NCBI RefSeq assembly: GCF_035083965.1
Contig: NC_089724.1
Span: forward strand, 25,988,974-26,052,973
DNA from: Branchiostoma lanceolatum
Taxonomy: Eukaryota; Chordata; Leptocardii; Amphioxiformes; Branchiostomatidae
Direction: 5' to 3'
Length of the DNA: 64,000 bases
Under the pieces are notes generated by a model. That model did not search any database. It was not told where the DNA came from and saw only the letters and a program-made list of their open reading frames with translations. A program made the translations under genes and the position numbers. Below are positions 21,844 to 34,241 of this stretch, piece after piece. The stretch's first letter is position 1. Each line of letters begins with the position of its first letter.

Positions 21844-24800
21844 ATGGCGTCGGCTAGAATCGCCATTGTGATCGTGTCTGCTGCTATCCTGCTTCTGCTC
21901 TTCACCTCTCCACTCCTGTTTGACGTGAAACAGCCGGACATGGCGGTTCCCGCGATTAAGGCAAAAACACAGCAGCCAGAGGGAAACACAACTCAACAAC
22001 GTGCGTCAGGTACTGTAAATCGCTTTAATAATGCGGTCGGTAATTATAGCGGCTGGGTGAAAATGGATCAGCTCACGGTACTCTCCAAGCAGAGGATGGG
22101 TTCCCTACTTCATACACCTTAGTGATACAAACAATGTTTCCCTACTTCATACACCTTAGTGATACAAACAATGTTTCCCTACTTCATACACCTTAGTGAT
22201 ACAAACAATGTTTCCCTACTTCATACACCATAGTGATACAAACAATGTTTCCCTACTTCATACACCTTAGTGATACAAACAATGTTTCCCTCCTTCATAC
22301 ACCTAAGTGATACAAACAATGTTTCCCTACTTCATACACCATAGTGATACGAACAATGTTTCCCTACTTCATACACCTTAGTGATACCAACAATGTTTCC
22401 CTACTTCATACACCTTAGTGATACAAACAATGTTTCCCTACTTCATACACCTTAGTGATACAAACAATGTTTCCCTACTTTTATACACCTTAGTGATACA
22501 AACAATGTTTCCCTACCTCATACACCTTAGTGATACAAACAATGTTTCCCTACTTCATACAAGCTGGTGTGTTACGCCGAATGGCGGTTATACCGGCTAT
22601 ACAGATACAGATACAGACAGATACACCTTAGTGATACAAACAATGTTTCCCTACTTCATACACCTTAGTGATACAATGTTTCCCTACTTCATACACCATA
22701 GTGATACAAAACAATGTTTCCCTACTTCATACACCTTAGTGATACAAACAATGTTTCCCTACTTCATACACCTTAGTGATACAAACAATGTTTCCCTACT
22801 TCATACACCTTAGTGATACAAACAATGTTTCCCTACTTCATACACCTTAGTGATACAAACAATGTTTCCCTACTTCATACACCTTAGTGATACGAACAAT
22901 GTTTCCCTACTTCATACACCTTAGTGATACAAAAAATGTTTCTCTACTTCATACACCTTAGTGATACAAACAATGTTTCCCTACTTCATACACCTTAGTG
23001 ATACAAACAATGTTTCCCTACTTCATACAAGCTGGTGTGTTACGCCGACTGGCGGTTATACCGGCTATACAGATACAGATACAGACAGATACACCTTAGT
23101 GATACCAACAATGTTTCCCTACTTCATACACCTTAGTGATACAATGTTTCCCTACTTAATACACCTTAGTGATACAAAACAATGTTTCCCTACTTCATAC
23201 ACCTTAGTGATACAAACAATGTTTCTCTACTTCATACAAGCTGGTGTGTTACGCCGAATGGCGGTTATACCGGCTATACAGATACAGATACAGACAGATA
23301 CACCTTAGTGATACAAAACAATGTTTTCCTACTTCATACACCTTAGTGATACAAACAATGTTTCCCTACTTCATACAAGTTGGTGTGTTACGCCGAATGG
23401 CGGTTATACCGGCTATACAGATACAGATACAGACAGATACACCTTAGTGATACAAAACAATGTTTCCCTACTTCATACACCTTAGTGATACAAACAATGT
23501 TTCCCTACTTCATACAAGCTGGTGTGTTACGCCGAATGGCGGTTATACCGGCTATACAGATACAGATACAGACAGATACACCTTAGTGATACAAACAATG
23601 TTTCCCTACTTCATACACCTTAGTGATACAATGTTTCCCTACTTCATACACCATAGTGATACAAAACAATGTTTCCCTACTTCATACACCTTAGTGATAC
23701 AAACAATGTTTCCCTACTTCATACACCTTAGTGATACAAAAAATGTTTCCCTACTTCATACACCTTAGTTATACAAAAAATGTTTCCCTACTTCATACAC
23801 CTTAGTGATACAAACAATGTTTCCCTACTTCATACACCTTAGTGACACAAACAATGTTTCCCTACTTCATACACCTTAGTGATACGAACAATGTTTCCCT
23901 ACTTCATACACCATAGTGATACAAACAATGTTTCCCTACTTCATACACCTTAGTGATACAAACAATGTTTCCCTACTTCATACACCTTAGTGATACAAAC
24001 AATGTTTCCCTACTTCATACACCTTAGTGATACAAACAATGTTTCCCTACTTCATACACCATAGTGATACAAACAAATTTATATCTCCAACGAGTTCAGA
24101 CAAACCTTCTATGAAACAGATCTGCTTTTACATTTTTACCATTACAAAAAAGGGACAAGAAATCGCCTTTACTAACATTACTATCCATGTCGTAACTTGA
24201 CAATGTATAAACTTATGTGTCTGTTAACTGTTCTTTTGTTGTGACCTTTACTTGATCCTGTGGGTATATTATGTAAAATAAAGGTCTTCATCAATCAATA
24301 AATTAATTAAGTCATTAATTGACATATCTAAGAAACTGACCAATAATGACCAAAAATGACTACACAGTAGTCATAGAGAGTAAAGGTTTTTGCATCTTGA
24401 TGATAATCTAAATCCTAAGTAGAACCCTGGTAGATTGTCAATTTGATTGATTAATTGATTAATTAGTTAGTTCAATCATTCATTCATTAGATTAATTTAT
24501 TAAATCATTCTCTCTTACCTTCATTCATTCATTCATTCATTCATTCATTCATTCATTCAGTCATGCATTCAACATCAGTCTATTGCGGAAATCAATTCAA
24601 CCACTTCCTCCTCAAATATCCCTCTGTTTTGCAGACGAAGAATCTCACAGTCCATACGAGCGCCGGGCGGGGACACACCTGATTAAAGACTACTGCAGGA
24701 AAAACATCAACAGATCTGAGGTTAGCTCAAGTATGACAGTCTCTATCTAGTCTTTATCAGTTTTAAGCCCCTGTCACACCTGTGTGTTAATACAATTACA

Positions 24801-27800
24801 AGTCCGCATGGGTTGCATATTAATATGTTTTTCGTTTAGGTTAAGTTTGCAGCCGAATAAGTGATTTCTTAGGTTCGATCACTAGAATGCACAACGATTG
24901 GTCAAAGTAGAAAGCAAATTTTCCCCGCAAACCTTACTTTAACCAAAAAATGTTAATGCGCAACTCACGCGCACTTCAGTATACGCTCCAGTGTGACAGG
25001 GCCCTAACTACGCTGGCTATACATTGACGTCAAATTGATTATAACATGAATCCACGGCCACCATGTTGTCGGGTAAAGCCCATGTTACACTTTCAGGACA
25101 TTCAGTTACCCCTCCCCCCCACGACCTTGCTGCAAGGTTCACTAAAAGTTGGCGTAAGGTTGGGAGCAGCCTGTCCAGGTTTAGGCCTTAAGGCCACGGA
25201 CCAGTAATTAACGCAGGCGCAGAAGACCCACTTTTAGCTAGGTTTGGTACCCTTGGTAAAAGTGACTATAGAGTGGCTTTTCTTTGGGACATGTTTGTAT
25301 TTGGGAGCTGGATATTACAGGTAAGTTTTTACCTTCTTATTGTGTTAAAAAAATCAGACTTTTAGCCATGTTTGTGGTGTCTGTAGGCTGTAGAAGTTTG
25401 ATGTTTTGGTGTGGTTATCAGGTAGTATGAGGGGTCAAAGGTCAATTTTTGTAAACGTGTCTGAGTACGTACGGGCCACAGAAGCGTAATCAAGCTTCCT
25501 ATCTTAATATATGGCAATCATGTAAGAAAGAAGCTGTCAAAAGTCACCTACCTGAGTTTTAGTCCATGCAAAACATGCATTGGCAGGGCTGTCAGGCCTC
25601 TAAAGTTTCAACCTAGAGCATAATTTCAACTTTCTAATCGGCGCAACCCCTACGAATCCGACCTTGTTTGCCAAAATTGACCTTTGACCCCCCTCTCCAC
25701 CTGATAATCACACAAAAACAGCAAACTTTGCAGGCCTACAGACACCACAAACATGGATGAAGGTCTGATTTTTCAACTTAATACGAAGGTAGAAACCCTT
25801 ACCTGTAACATCCATCTCCAAAATATCAACATATCCTGAAAAAAGCCCCTTTACAGCTACCTTTACCAAGGGTACCAAACAAAGTTGGCCTTCTGCGCCT
25901 GCGCGGATTACTGGAGTGTCGCCTACGGGTTATGCCGTGTAGAATGTAAAAACTCTGCTCTAGATTGAAACTTTTGAGGTCGGACACCCCTGTCAATGCA
26001 TGTTTTTCGTGGACTTTTGACAGTCTCTTTCTTACATGAATACCATGTACATGTATTAGATAGCGAGTCTTGATAACGAGCCTGTGGCCTTAATAGGCGG
26101 TAGATAATTAGAGGCTTCCCACCTGAATGGCTCATTACATGTAGCATGTGACGTGGGTGAGTCTGGTAATGCTAGGGTCACATTTCCTAACCGGGGCCCG
26201 GCCGGGCTGTTTGCGGAAACGAAAAATCAAAGTGTATGTCAATAAATTTGCACAAGCTATGCTCTTAAAAAATTTTGGGTACGTTCTGGTTTTTGTTGTC
26301 TTTTATATCATACTTTTCGTTCTAAAAGACTGCCCGTTCGGGCCCCGGACTAGAAATGTGACCCTAGCTTAACCAGGCCATCCTTGAAAGGAAACTCCGG
26401 AAATGTACTGGAGACAATTCTCTTAATCTTTAAAGGCAACCCAAGCAATATTAGGGACCGAAAATCGGATTTTGAAAGTCAATTTATTTACATAAATGAT
26501 AAGTTCAAACAACACTATCACAATGTTTAACGACGTCCATGATTCAAACATATGACTTCGTTGTAATGTGAGAACTCACTGAAAATCGTCGCCGGAGTTT
26601 TCGTAGGCTCACGAAACTAAGGGGATCATCGCATGCCATATTTTTGCAAGGTTTTTAAATGCTCAAAGTATGAAGTTATTACACACATGTGCTAGACAGT
26701 GTTAGTAAATGTCACTACAATACATTTTGTTTTCATTTCCATTGTTTGGTCCCTAATATTGCTTTGGGTGCCTTTAAGCAGATGTTGGGAGGCAAAGTCC
26801 CCCAACATGTGGCAGCTTGTAACAGAAACGGGCAGCTGGGAAACGTAGCGAGTTGGCCTCCCAAAATCTGCTTGGGGACTACCTTTTTCTTCACATACTG
26901 ACCCCGACTTCACACAGCAGATACTAGATAGCTCTACTAGAACTAGTGTAGAGACCATAGCCATCAACGAGAGATGACCAAACCTAGGAGTTTCGATCAC
27001 CCTCTGCAAATTGAAGCTGGTAGATACAACCGAACTGTAGATGCGAGTGCAAATATGTATCGCAGTTAATTCAGTGTATGTACAAAATGTATGTACATCT
27101 ACGTTCCGTTACACGCACTGTATTGTCCTTGATCAGCGGGCCTAGCACTTTGTAACATAGAAGTATGGTCGTGTGTCTTGAACAGCAGGACCAACAGATT
27201 GATAGATGAATAAGACATTTCGTGTCTGCATTGGTTAAGACTTAATATCGAAGCAGATCTATCGGTGGCAATGACAGTATCCAAAGGTCAAAAGCAGCAT
27301 TATTGGCCATGGCGTTCGGGTGGCCGATGATACTGCTGTTGCCCTGCTGTTGCCCTGCTGTTGCCCTGCTGTTGCCCTGCTGTTGCCCTGCTGTTGCCCT
27401 GGATACTGTCATCGCCACCAATAGATCTGCTTTGAAATTAGTTAGACGTCTTTTGGTAATCCTGCCTTTCATACGATTTTTCCTTTGCATTTTATTTCAT
27501 TTTATTTCAGACACCCCCAAGAGACATTTTAAAAAATCTTGTCGTCGTCGATAAGTACAAGGTCTTATATTGCCGAGTGTATAAGGGCGGGAGTTGGTCA
27601 ACCCTCCAGCTGCTCTACAACCTTGAACTGGGGACTAACATGAGTCGAAATGAAGTCAGACGGCTTGCAACGAATACTAGTCAACCCTTACCGGTCCTCG
27701 CAGAGTTCCCTGAAGACGAGATCCGTGTGCGTCTCAACACTTACCGCAAGTTTTTGGTGGCGCGCAACCCACTGGAAAGGTGAGTCATGATTCTTTAGAG

Positions 27801-30800
27801 AAGAACTTAATTGCACGACAATTGTACGCGATACAATGCATGGCAACAACTATTTAACATTGTACAAAAAACGAGGTGTAGAATAAAACTTAACATCCTA
27901 ATTACTACATGTAATACAGTAAGGGCTAACATATATAGTGTTACAATCGAGCGCGAGTGGGGCTTGGGCTAATCATGAGTTTCGGTATTTTCTAATGAGA
28001 AAGCAGTCATTTTTGTATTTACCCATCTATACGTGTTACGATATACAGCTATGTCTAAAAACAAATTGAGTCACTGACTGTCAGGCATGTCAATGCCAAT
28101 GATATATGTAAATGATTTACATATCAGTGACATTTACATACTAGTACTACGATTATGAGTCAGTGACTTTGTCCTGTTTAACCGGTTTTTCTAGTTACAT
28201 CTCGTGTTACACTAGTATTAACTTTTTTCTTTTCTATAAGTGTGGTAGGCTCTTTTACGTGATCGAGGCGTGGCTCTCAGGCCAAACGTTCTATCCGAGA
28301 AACATCCCTAACCGAAGCTAGGTACCCATTTTACACCTGGGTGGAGTGAAAGTCCTGTAAAGTACCTTTGCCAAGGGCACAACATAATTGGCATGTCAGG
28401 AGATTCGAACCCAGTACCTCTGGGTTCTAGGCCAAACAAGTTACATGGTTTGACTGGCCTGAAACATGCCTATGTGCTTACGTTGTTTGTCCTGATATCG
28501 GTTGATGACATGTTTCGTGATCGATGTAGAACGGAACGATGTACTACAGAAACTAACATTCACCTTCCTTCTGCAGGCTTGCATCTGTATGGAACAGCTT
28601 CTTTGTCGGATGGCCTATGTATAATTGGAATGAGAGATACCAACGTATGAGAGAAGCTGTATGCCCACCGACGTCACATAATGAGGTTAGATTGAATCTT
28701 TGTTATCTGCAAACGTCATGTACTTTGGTAATCACTGCCAAGTTAACATTCCACCTTTAGCCGTGTGCCTTAAATGTATTGTTTTCGAGAAGCAAAGCAT
28801 ATACGTGAAAAGAATCATCGGCTAGGTTTTAAAACATAAACAGTGTCCTTCTGCATTACATTTGAATTAGTGCTGTGTTCTTAAACGTAACGTCAGGTAC
28901 AGGTACTGGTACAGAGGTTTAGGTACAGGTCCGGACCTGTACCTGTACCTGTACCTGAACAAAATTAACAAGTGTTTTTCTGAACTTCTTCAATGACAAA
29001 ACCATGAACTGTTTTCCACTTGTCAGTATCTTTATTATTTATAGACTTTGTCAACATTGTAATTTAAATCGAATAGAAGATGAGCAACATTTCGTCTTAG
29101 ATTGTAAATTATACGATATCGAAAGAAGTGTACTCTTTAACTTTATCAAAGAAAAATTCCCATATTTCGAACATCTTAATGCAACAGACGAATTCATATT
29201 TTTTATTACGCCTGGATAATCCTTGTATAAGTAATATTGTCTGTTCATACATTTACACATGTACAAAGAAGCGAGAAGAAGTCGACACTACTGGACTAGC
29301 TTAGTTTGATAACACGTTTGTCTACTCTATATGTTTACAGCTTGTATTGTTGTATTATGTCCTTGTATGTTCCATGTGTTAAGTTAGACGACCTGTATCT
29401 AGGCCCCCGGGGCATGAATGTACAATAAAGGTCTTTCATTCATTTATTCAAAGAACATAACTAAGTTCCTTACCACCAAACTCCATTGGCCTTGCTATCA
29501 AAACTCCCGGCCTACCTGGATTATCTGTTGCATATTAGTTACGCTGTCCCAAGGTGTCACTTTGGTCACGTTTGGTGTTGCATGAGGTCAGGAGATTAGT
29601 CACAAAATAAGCACATACATGGTGTAAAGTTATATCGGTTCAGTACCGGTACTTCATGATCCGGTATTTTGGACCTGCATCGAATCAATTTTTACGGTAC
29701 AGTACCGTTACACAGTACCGGTGCGCAGCACTAATTTGAATGATTTTCCAATATGTTCTAACTAATCACCCAATGACGTATTTTTATTGCAGCCGTTCTG
29801 CAATGAAATGACTCAAGGCCACAGGCTTGTCCCCTTCAGAGCCCTGGTCAAAGCTGTTGCGTGGAATATGACGGAGTATTACAATCAACACTGGCATCCA
29901 ATTTCGTCTTTTTGTCATCTTTGCCAAGTAAGTACCTTCGTCAGCAAATATATATGTCACAGTACAGATGGGAATCCAGTACAATCTGGAATTCTACTAG
30001 TACAGATAGGAATTCCAATCTGTACTAGTATAGATTGGAATTCCGATCTGTACAAATATAGATTGGAATTCCGATCTGTACTAGTATAGATTGGAATTCC
30101 GATCTGTACTAGTATAGATTGGAATTCCGACCTGTACTAGTATAGATTGGAATTCCGATCTGTACTAGTATAGATTGGAATTCCGATCTGTACTAGTATA
30201 GATTGGAATTCCGATCTGTACTAGTATAGATTGGAATTCCGATCTGTACTAGTATAGATTGGAATTCCCATCTGCACTAGTATAGATTGGAATTCCCATC
30301 TGTACTAGTATAGATTGGAATTCCGATCTGTACTAGTAGGATTCCAGATCCTACAAGTACAGTTGGGAATTCTAATACAGATTGGAATCCTACAACTGAA
30401 CTGTATTGTAATTCACCTAGCAGGGCCCGAAATACTGGGTGCATGTGCACATGTGTGCATCCAAAATTGGAGTTGTGCACCTAATTTTTGACTGTGAGTG
30501 CTCTGGTGCACAATATATTTTTGAAGGCCATAGGGTATACAGACTATTCTTGAAATGTAAGCAACATTAATTGATGTATTACTTGTTTGAAATTTTGAAG
30601 TTAGCTTTAGAATTAAAGATTGAAGTTCTTAAAAGCGTTAAACTTTGTAATTATGTTTTGCTGACACTCAACTTTATTTCATGTGGTGCACCCAAAATTC
30701 TTTCCGTGCACCTATTTTTTTGGGGGTTGGGTACACCTATTTCCAAAAATGAATTGCGAGCCCTGCCTAGAATAGTAATGGTGAATGTAGGCTTACCTAA

Positions 30801-31873
30801 ACTGAAATTTTAGGTATGAAATGATTCAGTCTATTTTCCCAATCATTTTGGTTAAATTTGATACAATCCGAATTTCTCCTATTACAATTACAGATTGTCC
30901 AGCTAGAATTCCCATTTATCCCAGGACAGATTGGAATTCCAATATTCAGAACCCAGTTCAGTAGTAGGATTCCAATCCGTACTAATACAGATGTGAATTC
31001 CAATCTGTACTAGTAGGATCTGGAATCCTACTAGTACAGATTGGAATTCCCATCTGTACTAGTAGCATTCCAGATTGTACTGGATTCCAATCTGTACTGT
31101 GACATATACATTCATTGTATTGACTTCATGCTGTATTCTACGGATGGTGTATCAATACAAGGTAAAACATATTTGGCCCACATTTTCAATACTTAAAGGA
31201 TTCCGTCTACTTGAGTATAACTATGTACTGATTCTACCTACGAACCTCGTCTATTTTGTTACTAATATTTTGTCTGTTTCTAAATCTGTGTTTGAATTTG
31301 TTTGGGTTTCAAACGATTGCTTACCTATAACCCGCCATGTTTGTCCGTTGATGAAGGTTAGACATCCAGGCAGTAAGATACGCCAAAAATAGTTACTCAA
31401 GCAACTGGATAAAATTTTGAAACAGTCAGACGTTTCAGACAGCATCCGCTACTAGTATCTTTCGTCAGTGACTATGGAAGGATCTGGCAGAACTATGTTT
31501 TATACCAACTCTGAATAGATATGTTAATGAAGTGAACAAAATTTCAGATGGTTCAATAGAATAGTAAGTTAAGACAAGGTTGTATGCTAATGTTCATGTT
31601 CGTCCTTTCCAGGTAAACTACGACTTCGTTGTTCACATGGAAAACTATGCGGAAGATCTGGAAACCTTTTTCCGGCAAGTTGGAGTCGTTGGAAGGGACA
31701 ACCTTTTCCCCACAAAGCGCGCGAGAAAAGGTGCTAATGTGCTCGTGAAGGCTTTTAAGAATGTCCCGATTGAGGACGTTCAGCGAATGCAAGAAAGATA
31801 CAAAGATGACTATGCGTCTTTCGGTTACTCTGTTCAGGAAGACTTGAAAAAGATTAAACAGCCTTCCTCGTAA
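21844..31873 (+). CDS. Carbohydrate sulfotransferase, HNK-1/CHST8-14 family, 6 exons
   Basis: Exons 21844-22009, 24635-24720, 27511-27779, 28577-28685, 29793-29927 and 31613-31873 join in frame (GT-AG throughout) to 341 codons, within the family range. The ATG was chosen for its GCCATGG context and because a single N-terminal membrane segment follows (residues 5-26), giving a type II Golgi protein. Family landmarks are the PAPS 5'-phosphosulfate loop region (VLYCRVYKGGSW, about 102-113), the 3'-phosphate region (FLVARNPLERLASVW), YNQHWHPISSFCHLC and NYDFVVHMENYAEDLETF. The enzyme transfers sulfate from PAPS to a glycan; the acceptor is unknown. The 5' loop departs from the usual PKVGCTNWKR form (YKGGSW), so activity is not certain. 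An alternative exon-1 donor at 22001 keeps the same phase and would drop three codons. Introns hold several mobile elements. Confidence 0.88.
22098..24076. repeat. 37-bp minisatellite with five embedded LINE-tail pieces
   Basis: Roughly 48 units of TTCCCTACTTCATACACC plus TTAGTGATACAAACAATGT. Five copies of a ~67-base insert (starts 22560, 23029, 23238, 23377, 23516) begin AAGCTGGTGTGTTACGCC and end in GATACAGATACAGACA. The same insert, inverted, is the 3' end of the LINE remnant at 52.06 kb. The unit is not a multiple of three, so the open frames through it are not genes. It lies in intron 1 of the sulfotransferase. Confidence 0.95.
24090..24300 (+). mobile_element. Possible LINE 3' end
   Basis: Ends in AATAAAGGTCTTCATCAATC, like the AATAAAGGTCTTTCATTCAT ends of the LINE remnants at 29.4 and 40.06 kb. 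No protein-coding part remains. Confidence 0.35.
24471..24561. repeat. (ATTC)n microsatellite
   Basis: Tetranucleotide run ending just 74 bases before exon 2 of the sulfotransferase. Confidence 0.85.
24766..25005. mobile_element. Small TIR element (AGCCCCTGTCACAC ends)
   Basis: Left AGCCCCTGTCACACCTG and right GTGTGACAGGGCCCT are inverted. The left flank is TTA. It lies just after exon 2 of the sulfotransferase. The ends resemble those at 36502-36852. Confidence 0.65.
25201..25914. repeat. Large fold-back element, ~225-bp arms
   Basis: Left arm CCAGTAATTAACGCAGGCGC and onward is mirrored, with drift, by the right arm ending GCGCCTGCGCGGATTACTGG. Shared internal marks are GGTACCCTTGGTAAAAG, TTACAGGTAAG and CATGTTTGTGGTGTCTGTAG. 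It lies in intron 2 of the sulfotransferase and has no coding content. Confidence 0.8.
26170..26368. mobile_element. ~200-bp MITE, family III copy 1
   Basis: Ends TGCTAGGGTCACATTTCC and mirror, then AACCGGGGCCCGGCCGGG. Two further copies lie side by side at 37699-37899 and 37954-38155. Confidence 0.85.
26431..26776. mobile_element. ~345-bp MITE (TAAAGGCAACCCAAGC ends)
   Basis: The left TAAAGGCAACCCAAGCAATA plus TTAGGGACC is mirrored at the right end. Non-coding; intron 2 of the sulfotransferase. Confidence 0.8.
27249..27432. repeat. Inverted repeat enclosing a 12-bp minisatellite
   Basis: Arms GCAGATCTATCGGTGGCAAT plus GACAGTATCC and their mirror flank six copies of CCCTGCTGTTGC. It ends 78 bases before exon 3 of the sulfotransferase. 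Confidence 0.8.
28235..28445. repeat. tRNA-derived SINE-like repeat
   Basis: Shares GAACATCCCTAACCGAAGCT-type text, CACCTGGGTGGAGTGA, GTACCTTTGCCAAGGGCA and GGAGATTCGAACCCAGTACC with segments at 42010-42265 and 42795-42945. GGATTCGAACCC is a reversed B-box, so the element probably runs on the minus strand. Confidence 0.5.
29046..29450 (+). mobile_element. 5'-truncated LINE, C-terminal reverse-transcriptase remnant
   Basis: A frame reading LCQHCNLNRIEDEQHFVLDC then KLYDIERSVLF has the C-terminal cysteine/histidine pattern of non-LTR reverse transcriptases. It is followed by a 3' region ending AATAAAGGTCTTTCATTCAT. The near-identical copy at 39670-40064 confirms it is mobile. It lies in intron 4 of the sulfotransferase. 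Confidence 0.75.
29951..31108. mobile_element. Inverted-ended element with 28-bp subterminal repeats
   Basis: Ends TATATGTCACAGTACAGAT and mirror. The left part holds about a dozen 28-base units (TAGATTGGAATTCC plus GATCTGTACTAGTA); the right part holds a few inverted versions. A second element (30421-30765) is nested inside. It starts 23 bases after the exon-5 donor of the sulfotransferase. Confidence 0.8.
30421..30765. mobile_element. Nested hAT-like MITE
   Basis: Ends CAGGGCCCGAAAT and mirror-like GCGAGCCCTG, flanked by CCTAG on both sides. CAGGG-type ends are typical of hAT elements. Internal TGCACC-rich subterminal parts (GTGCACCTA) occur at both ends. Confidence 0.6.
31352..31560. repeat. 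Penelope-type terminal-repeat fragment
   Basis: GTTAGACATCCAGGCAGTAA, ACTCAAGCAACTGGATAAAA, CAGTCAGACGTTTCAGACAG and TTCGTCAGTGAC follow the order of the 61.5-kb element. It ends about 50 bases before the last sulfotransferase exon. Confidence 0.65.
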
Positions 31874-32028
31874 AGGTACCACATAGGCAATGGCAAAGGG
31901 AGACAGCCCCCACCCAAAAATAAGGCAAAAGAAAACAACAAATGCTAATGTTTGAGCAGAAAGGTATTATATAGCTTATTTTCTATGATATTGCCTCATT
32001 CATGTCCTACAATGTTAAATTCTTGTTA

Positions 32029-32508
32029 GGCCACAGCAAGTAAATTCTTTGGATGACATTCGCGCGCGCATTTTCGCCTGATTTAACAAAAGTCTTTCCT
32101 CTCCGGGAAGCAGAGGCTAGGGATTTCCTGGAGGATCCACATGGAAAATAAGGGGTCAGCTTCTGGCCTGTGCACGTAGGCAGTAAGCAGGCGGGCTATT
32201 CTCTCCGACTTGTGTGTACTTGTAGTGATACAAGTTCGGTAGGTGTATAAACTTGTGATACTAATGCCCCTAATACTAATTGTCCCTGATGTAGTTGTAA
32301 AGTATAATGATACTAGGCTACTATAGTAGTGTTACTTTTCGCACTTCTTGCACACAGCAATACTTGTTGGCTGTGATACCAAGTTTCATCGCTTCAGTTC
32401 TTGTCACGACGATTATGATCTCTGTTTTCATGATTTAGGCATCTTGTTCATTTCGTCTATCTGCAGAGTCTGCAAAGAATGTCATCCGTACAATTTACTT
32501 GCTGGGCC
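32029..32508. mobile_element. TIR element family II (copy 2)
   Basis: GGCCACAGCAAGTAAATTCT and mirror, with TTA/TAA flanks. It is shorter than the other copies through internal deletion. It lies in the 3' region of the sulfotransferase gene; an AATAAA at 32641 lies beyond it. Confidence 0.75.
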
Positions 32509-33044
32509 TAAAACGTTTACAACAAGAGAATTATATTATGTCCATTAATGTGTTATCTTTTGTTCATCTTAGTAACAAGTTGATGAACTAACAAACAGAT
32601 ACAGCTGTGTTTTCCAATTTTTTTTTAAAAAATTTCTTTTAATAAAGGATATGTTTCAAAAGATTTGTTGTTGTTGTAACGGCTTGAGTAGTCTAATAGT
32701 AAGCTACGGATATCTATGGTGGTGTTGTTTGAGACTATTGGGTTATTAAAGGCAAATCATTTGTCAATTGTGGAATAGAGCATTTTGTGAAATAAAAATC
32801 AACTTTAAATTTTTTTTTTCTGTATTTTAGATCGTACTCGATATAGACTTGTGATAGTACACATCAATAGGCGACTGTGCCTTGTGGGTGGCTACTACAT
32901 TCAAATGGTCGAGACTTTGACACTTTGAATTTGCCTATCGGGGTCCAATATTTCCAATCAATGGAGATCGATATACATCCCTGATAAACTCGTGCAAAAC
33001 GTAGAAATGCAAACAAACAAAAACGTACACATCATGTCAGACTA

Positions 33045-33576
33045 TAAAGGAGTCCTAAACTCCAGAAGTCGGTGTTATTTTCCACTAGATTATGTATCAA
33101 TCAATACATAATCAGCCGATTTTGTACAGAATTCCGCTTGTGGTGAATTGCACAAGGTGTGTTTTTTAAAACAATATGATACTCACTAAACCCCTGCAGA
33201 CTCTACCAGTGTATTCCCTATGCGTAAACATTTTTTTTTAAACGTGGATATTTTCGGCGTACATGGGGGTGGTTAAGCACAATAAGAAGGCCAATTTGTT
33301 AATAAGATATAAAAGAACATATAGCAAGACGAGTTTTTCTTAACCACCCTGACATTCTTTTTGTAATCTAACTTTTGTCAGGCATTGTCAGGCACATTGT
33401 AAAAAAACACATAGGCTGAGGGTCACCTGGGGAATTCGGTAGAATACTGAATGGTTTTGGATGCGCACGGGACAAGTGGGTACTTTATCGTATACTGTAA
33501 AAATATTCATTTTTACTTCCTAAAATTACCATCCATTGGAAAATAACTCCCCCCTCTGGAGTTTAGGACTCCTTTA
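33045..33576. mobile_element. ~530-bp MITE (AAAGGAGTCCTAAACTCC ends)
   Basis: TAAAGGAGTCCTAAACTCCA at the left is mirrored at the right (TGGAGTTTAGGACTCCTTTA). Non-coding. The flanking stretches 32520-33040 and 33580-34230 show no gene. Confidence 0.8.
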
Positions 33577-34241
33577 ATCGATGTATATTCATTTATTCCC
33601 CAAGCAGAGGTCGGGTGGGAAGATTGTGAACTTCTTCTGACTCTCCCCGTTTTAGTTCAGTTCATCCTCAGTGAGGTGACACAAGTGTCTCCACATGTTC
33701 TCTCTCCCCGTTAGTTAACTGCTATCCCATCTCTTATTAGAAGGATAACTAATGACATTAAAAGGCTTTGGAAGTTATTGTGATTACGAAAATGACATTT
33801 GTTGGCTGTCGATTTAAGGTACACACACAACCTGTGGTGCTAAGGTCGCAGAACACAGTATTCATCTGCAACCCAGGCGTCCCAAATAGTAGTTTTGGTA
33901 TATAAAGTAGTGCGTCACAGTACCTAAAAAGGCGTAGATATTCTCCTGTGCACAGAGTTTGAGACTTGCTCCATAATAGACAAATAGAATGTTTGTTTCT
34001 TCGTTCGCCTGAATATTGTTACCGCCAACTGTGGCTACATTTATCATGACCTGCATAGGGCATATAAAATTGGGTTTAAAAACAATGAACCGGAAAAGTC
34101 AAACATATTGAATATTTCATTTTTTTGTGCCATTGTGTTCCCAACTACAAATTTTGAAGCGTCAATTCAGGTTCTCAACAATGTAAATAAATCATTCTAG
34201 GCGAAAAACTGTGTTCTGCTACCTTGAATCTGATAGTGGCG

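Noticed and set aside
21771-21999. Minus-strand frames opposite sulfotransferase exon 1, as an upstream EGF exon
   Set aside because: No EGF cysteine pattern or splice sites; antisense of the signal-anchor exon.
22418-23768. Long open frames with repeated FPYFIHLSDTNNV
   Set aside because: Translations of a 37-bp minisatellite in shifting frames; no start context or homology.
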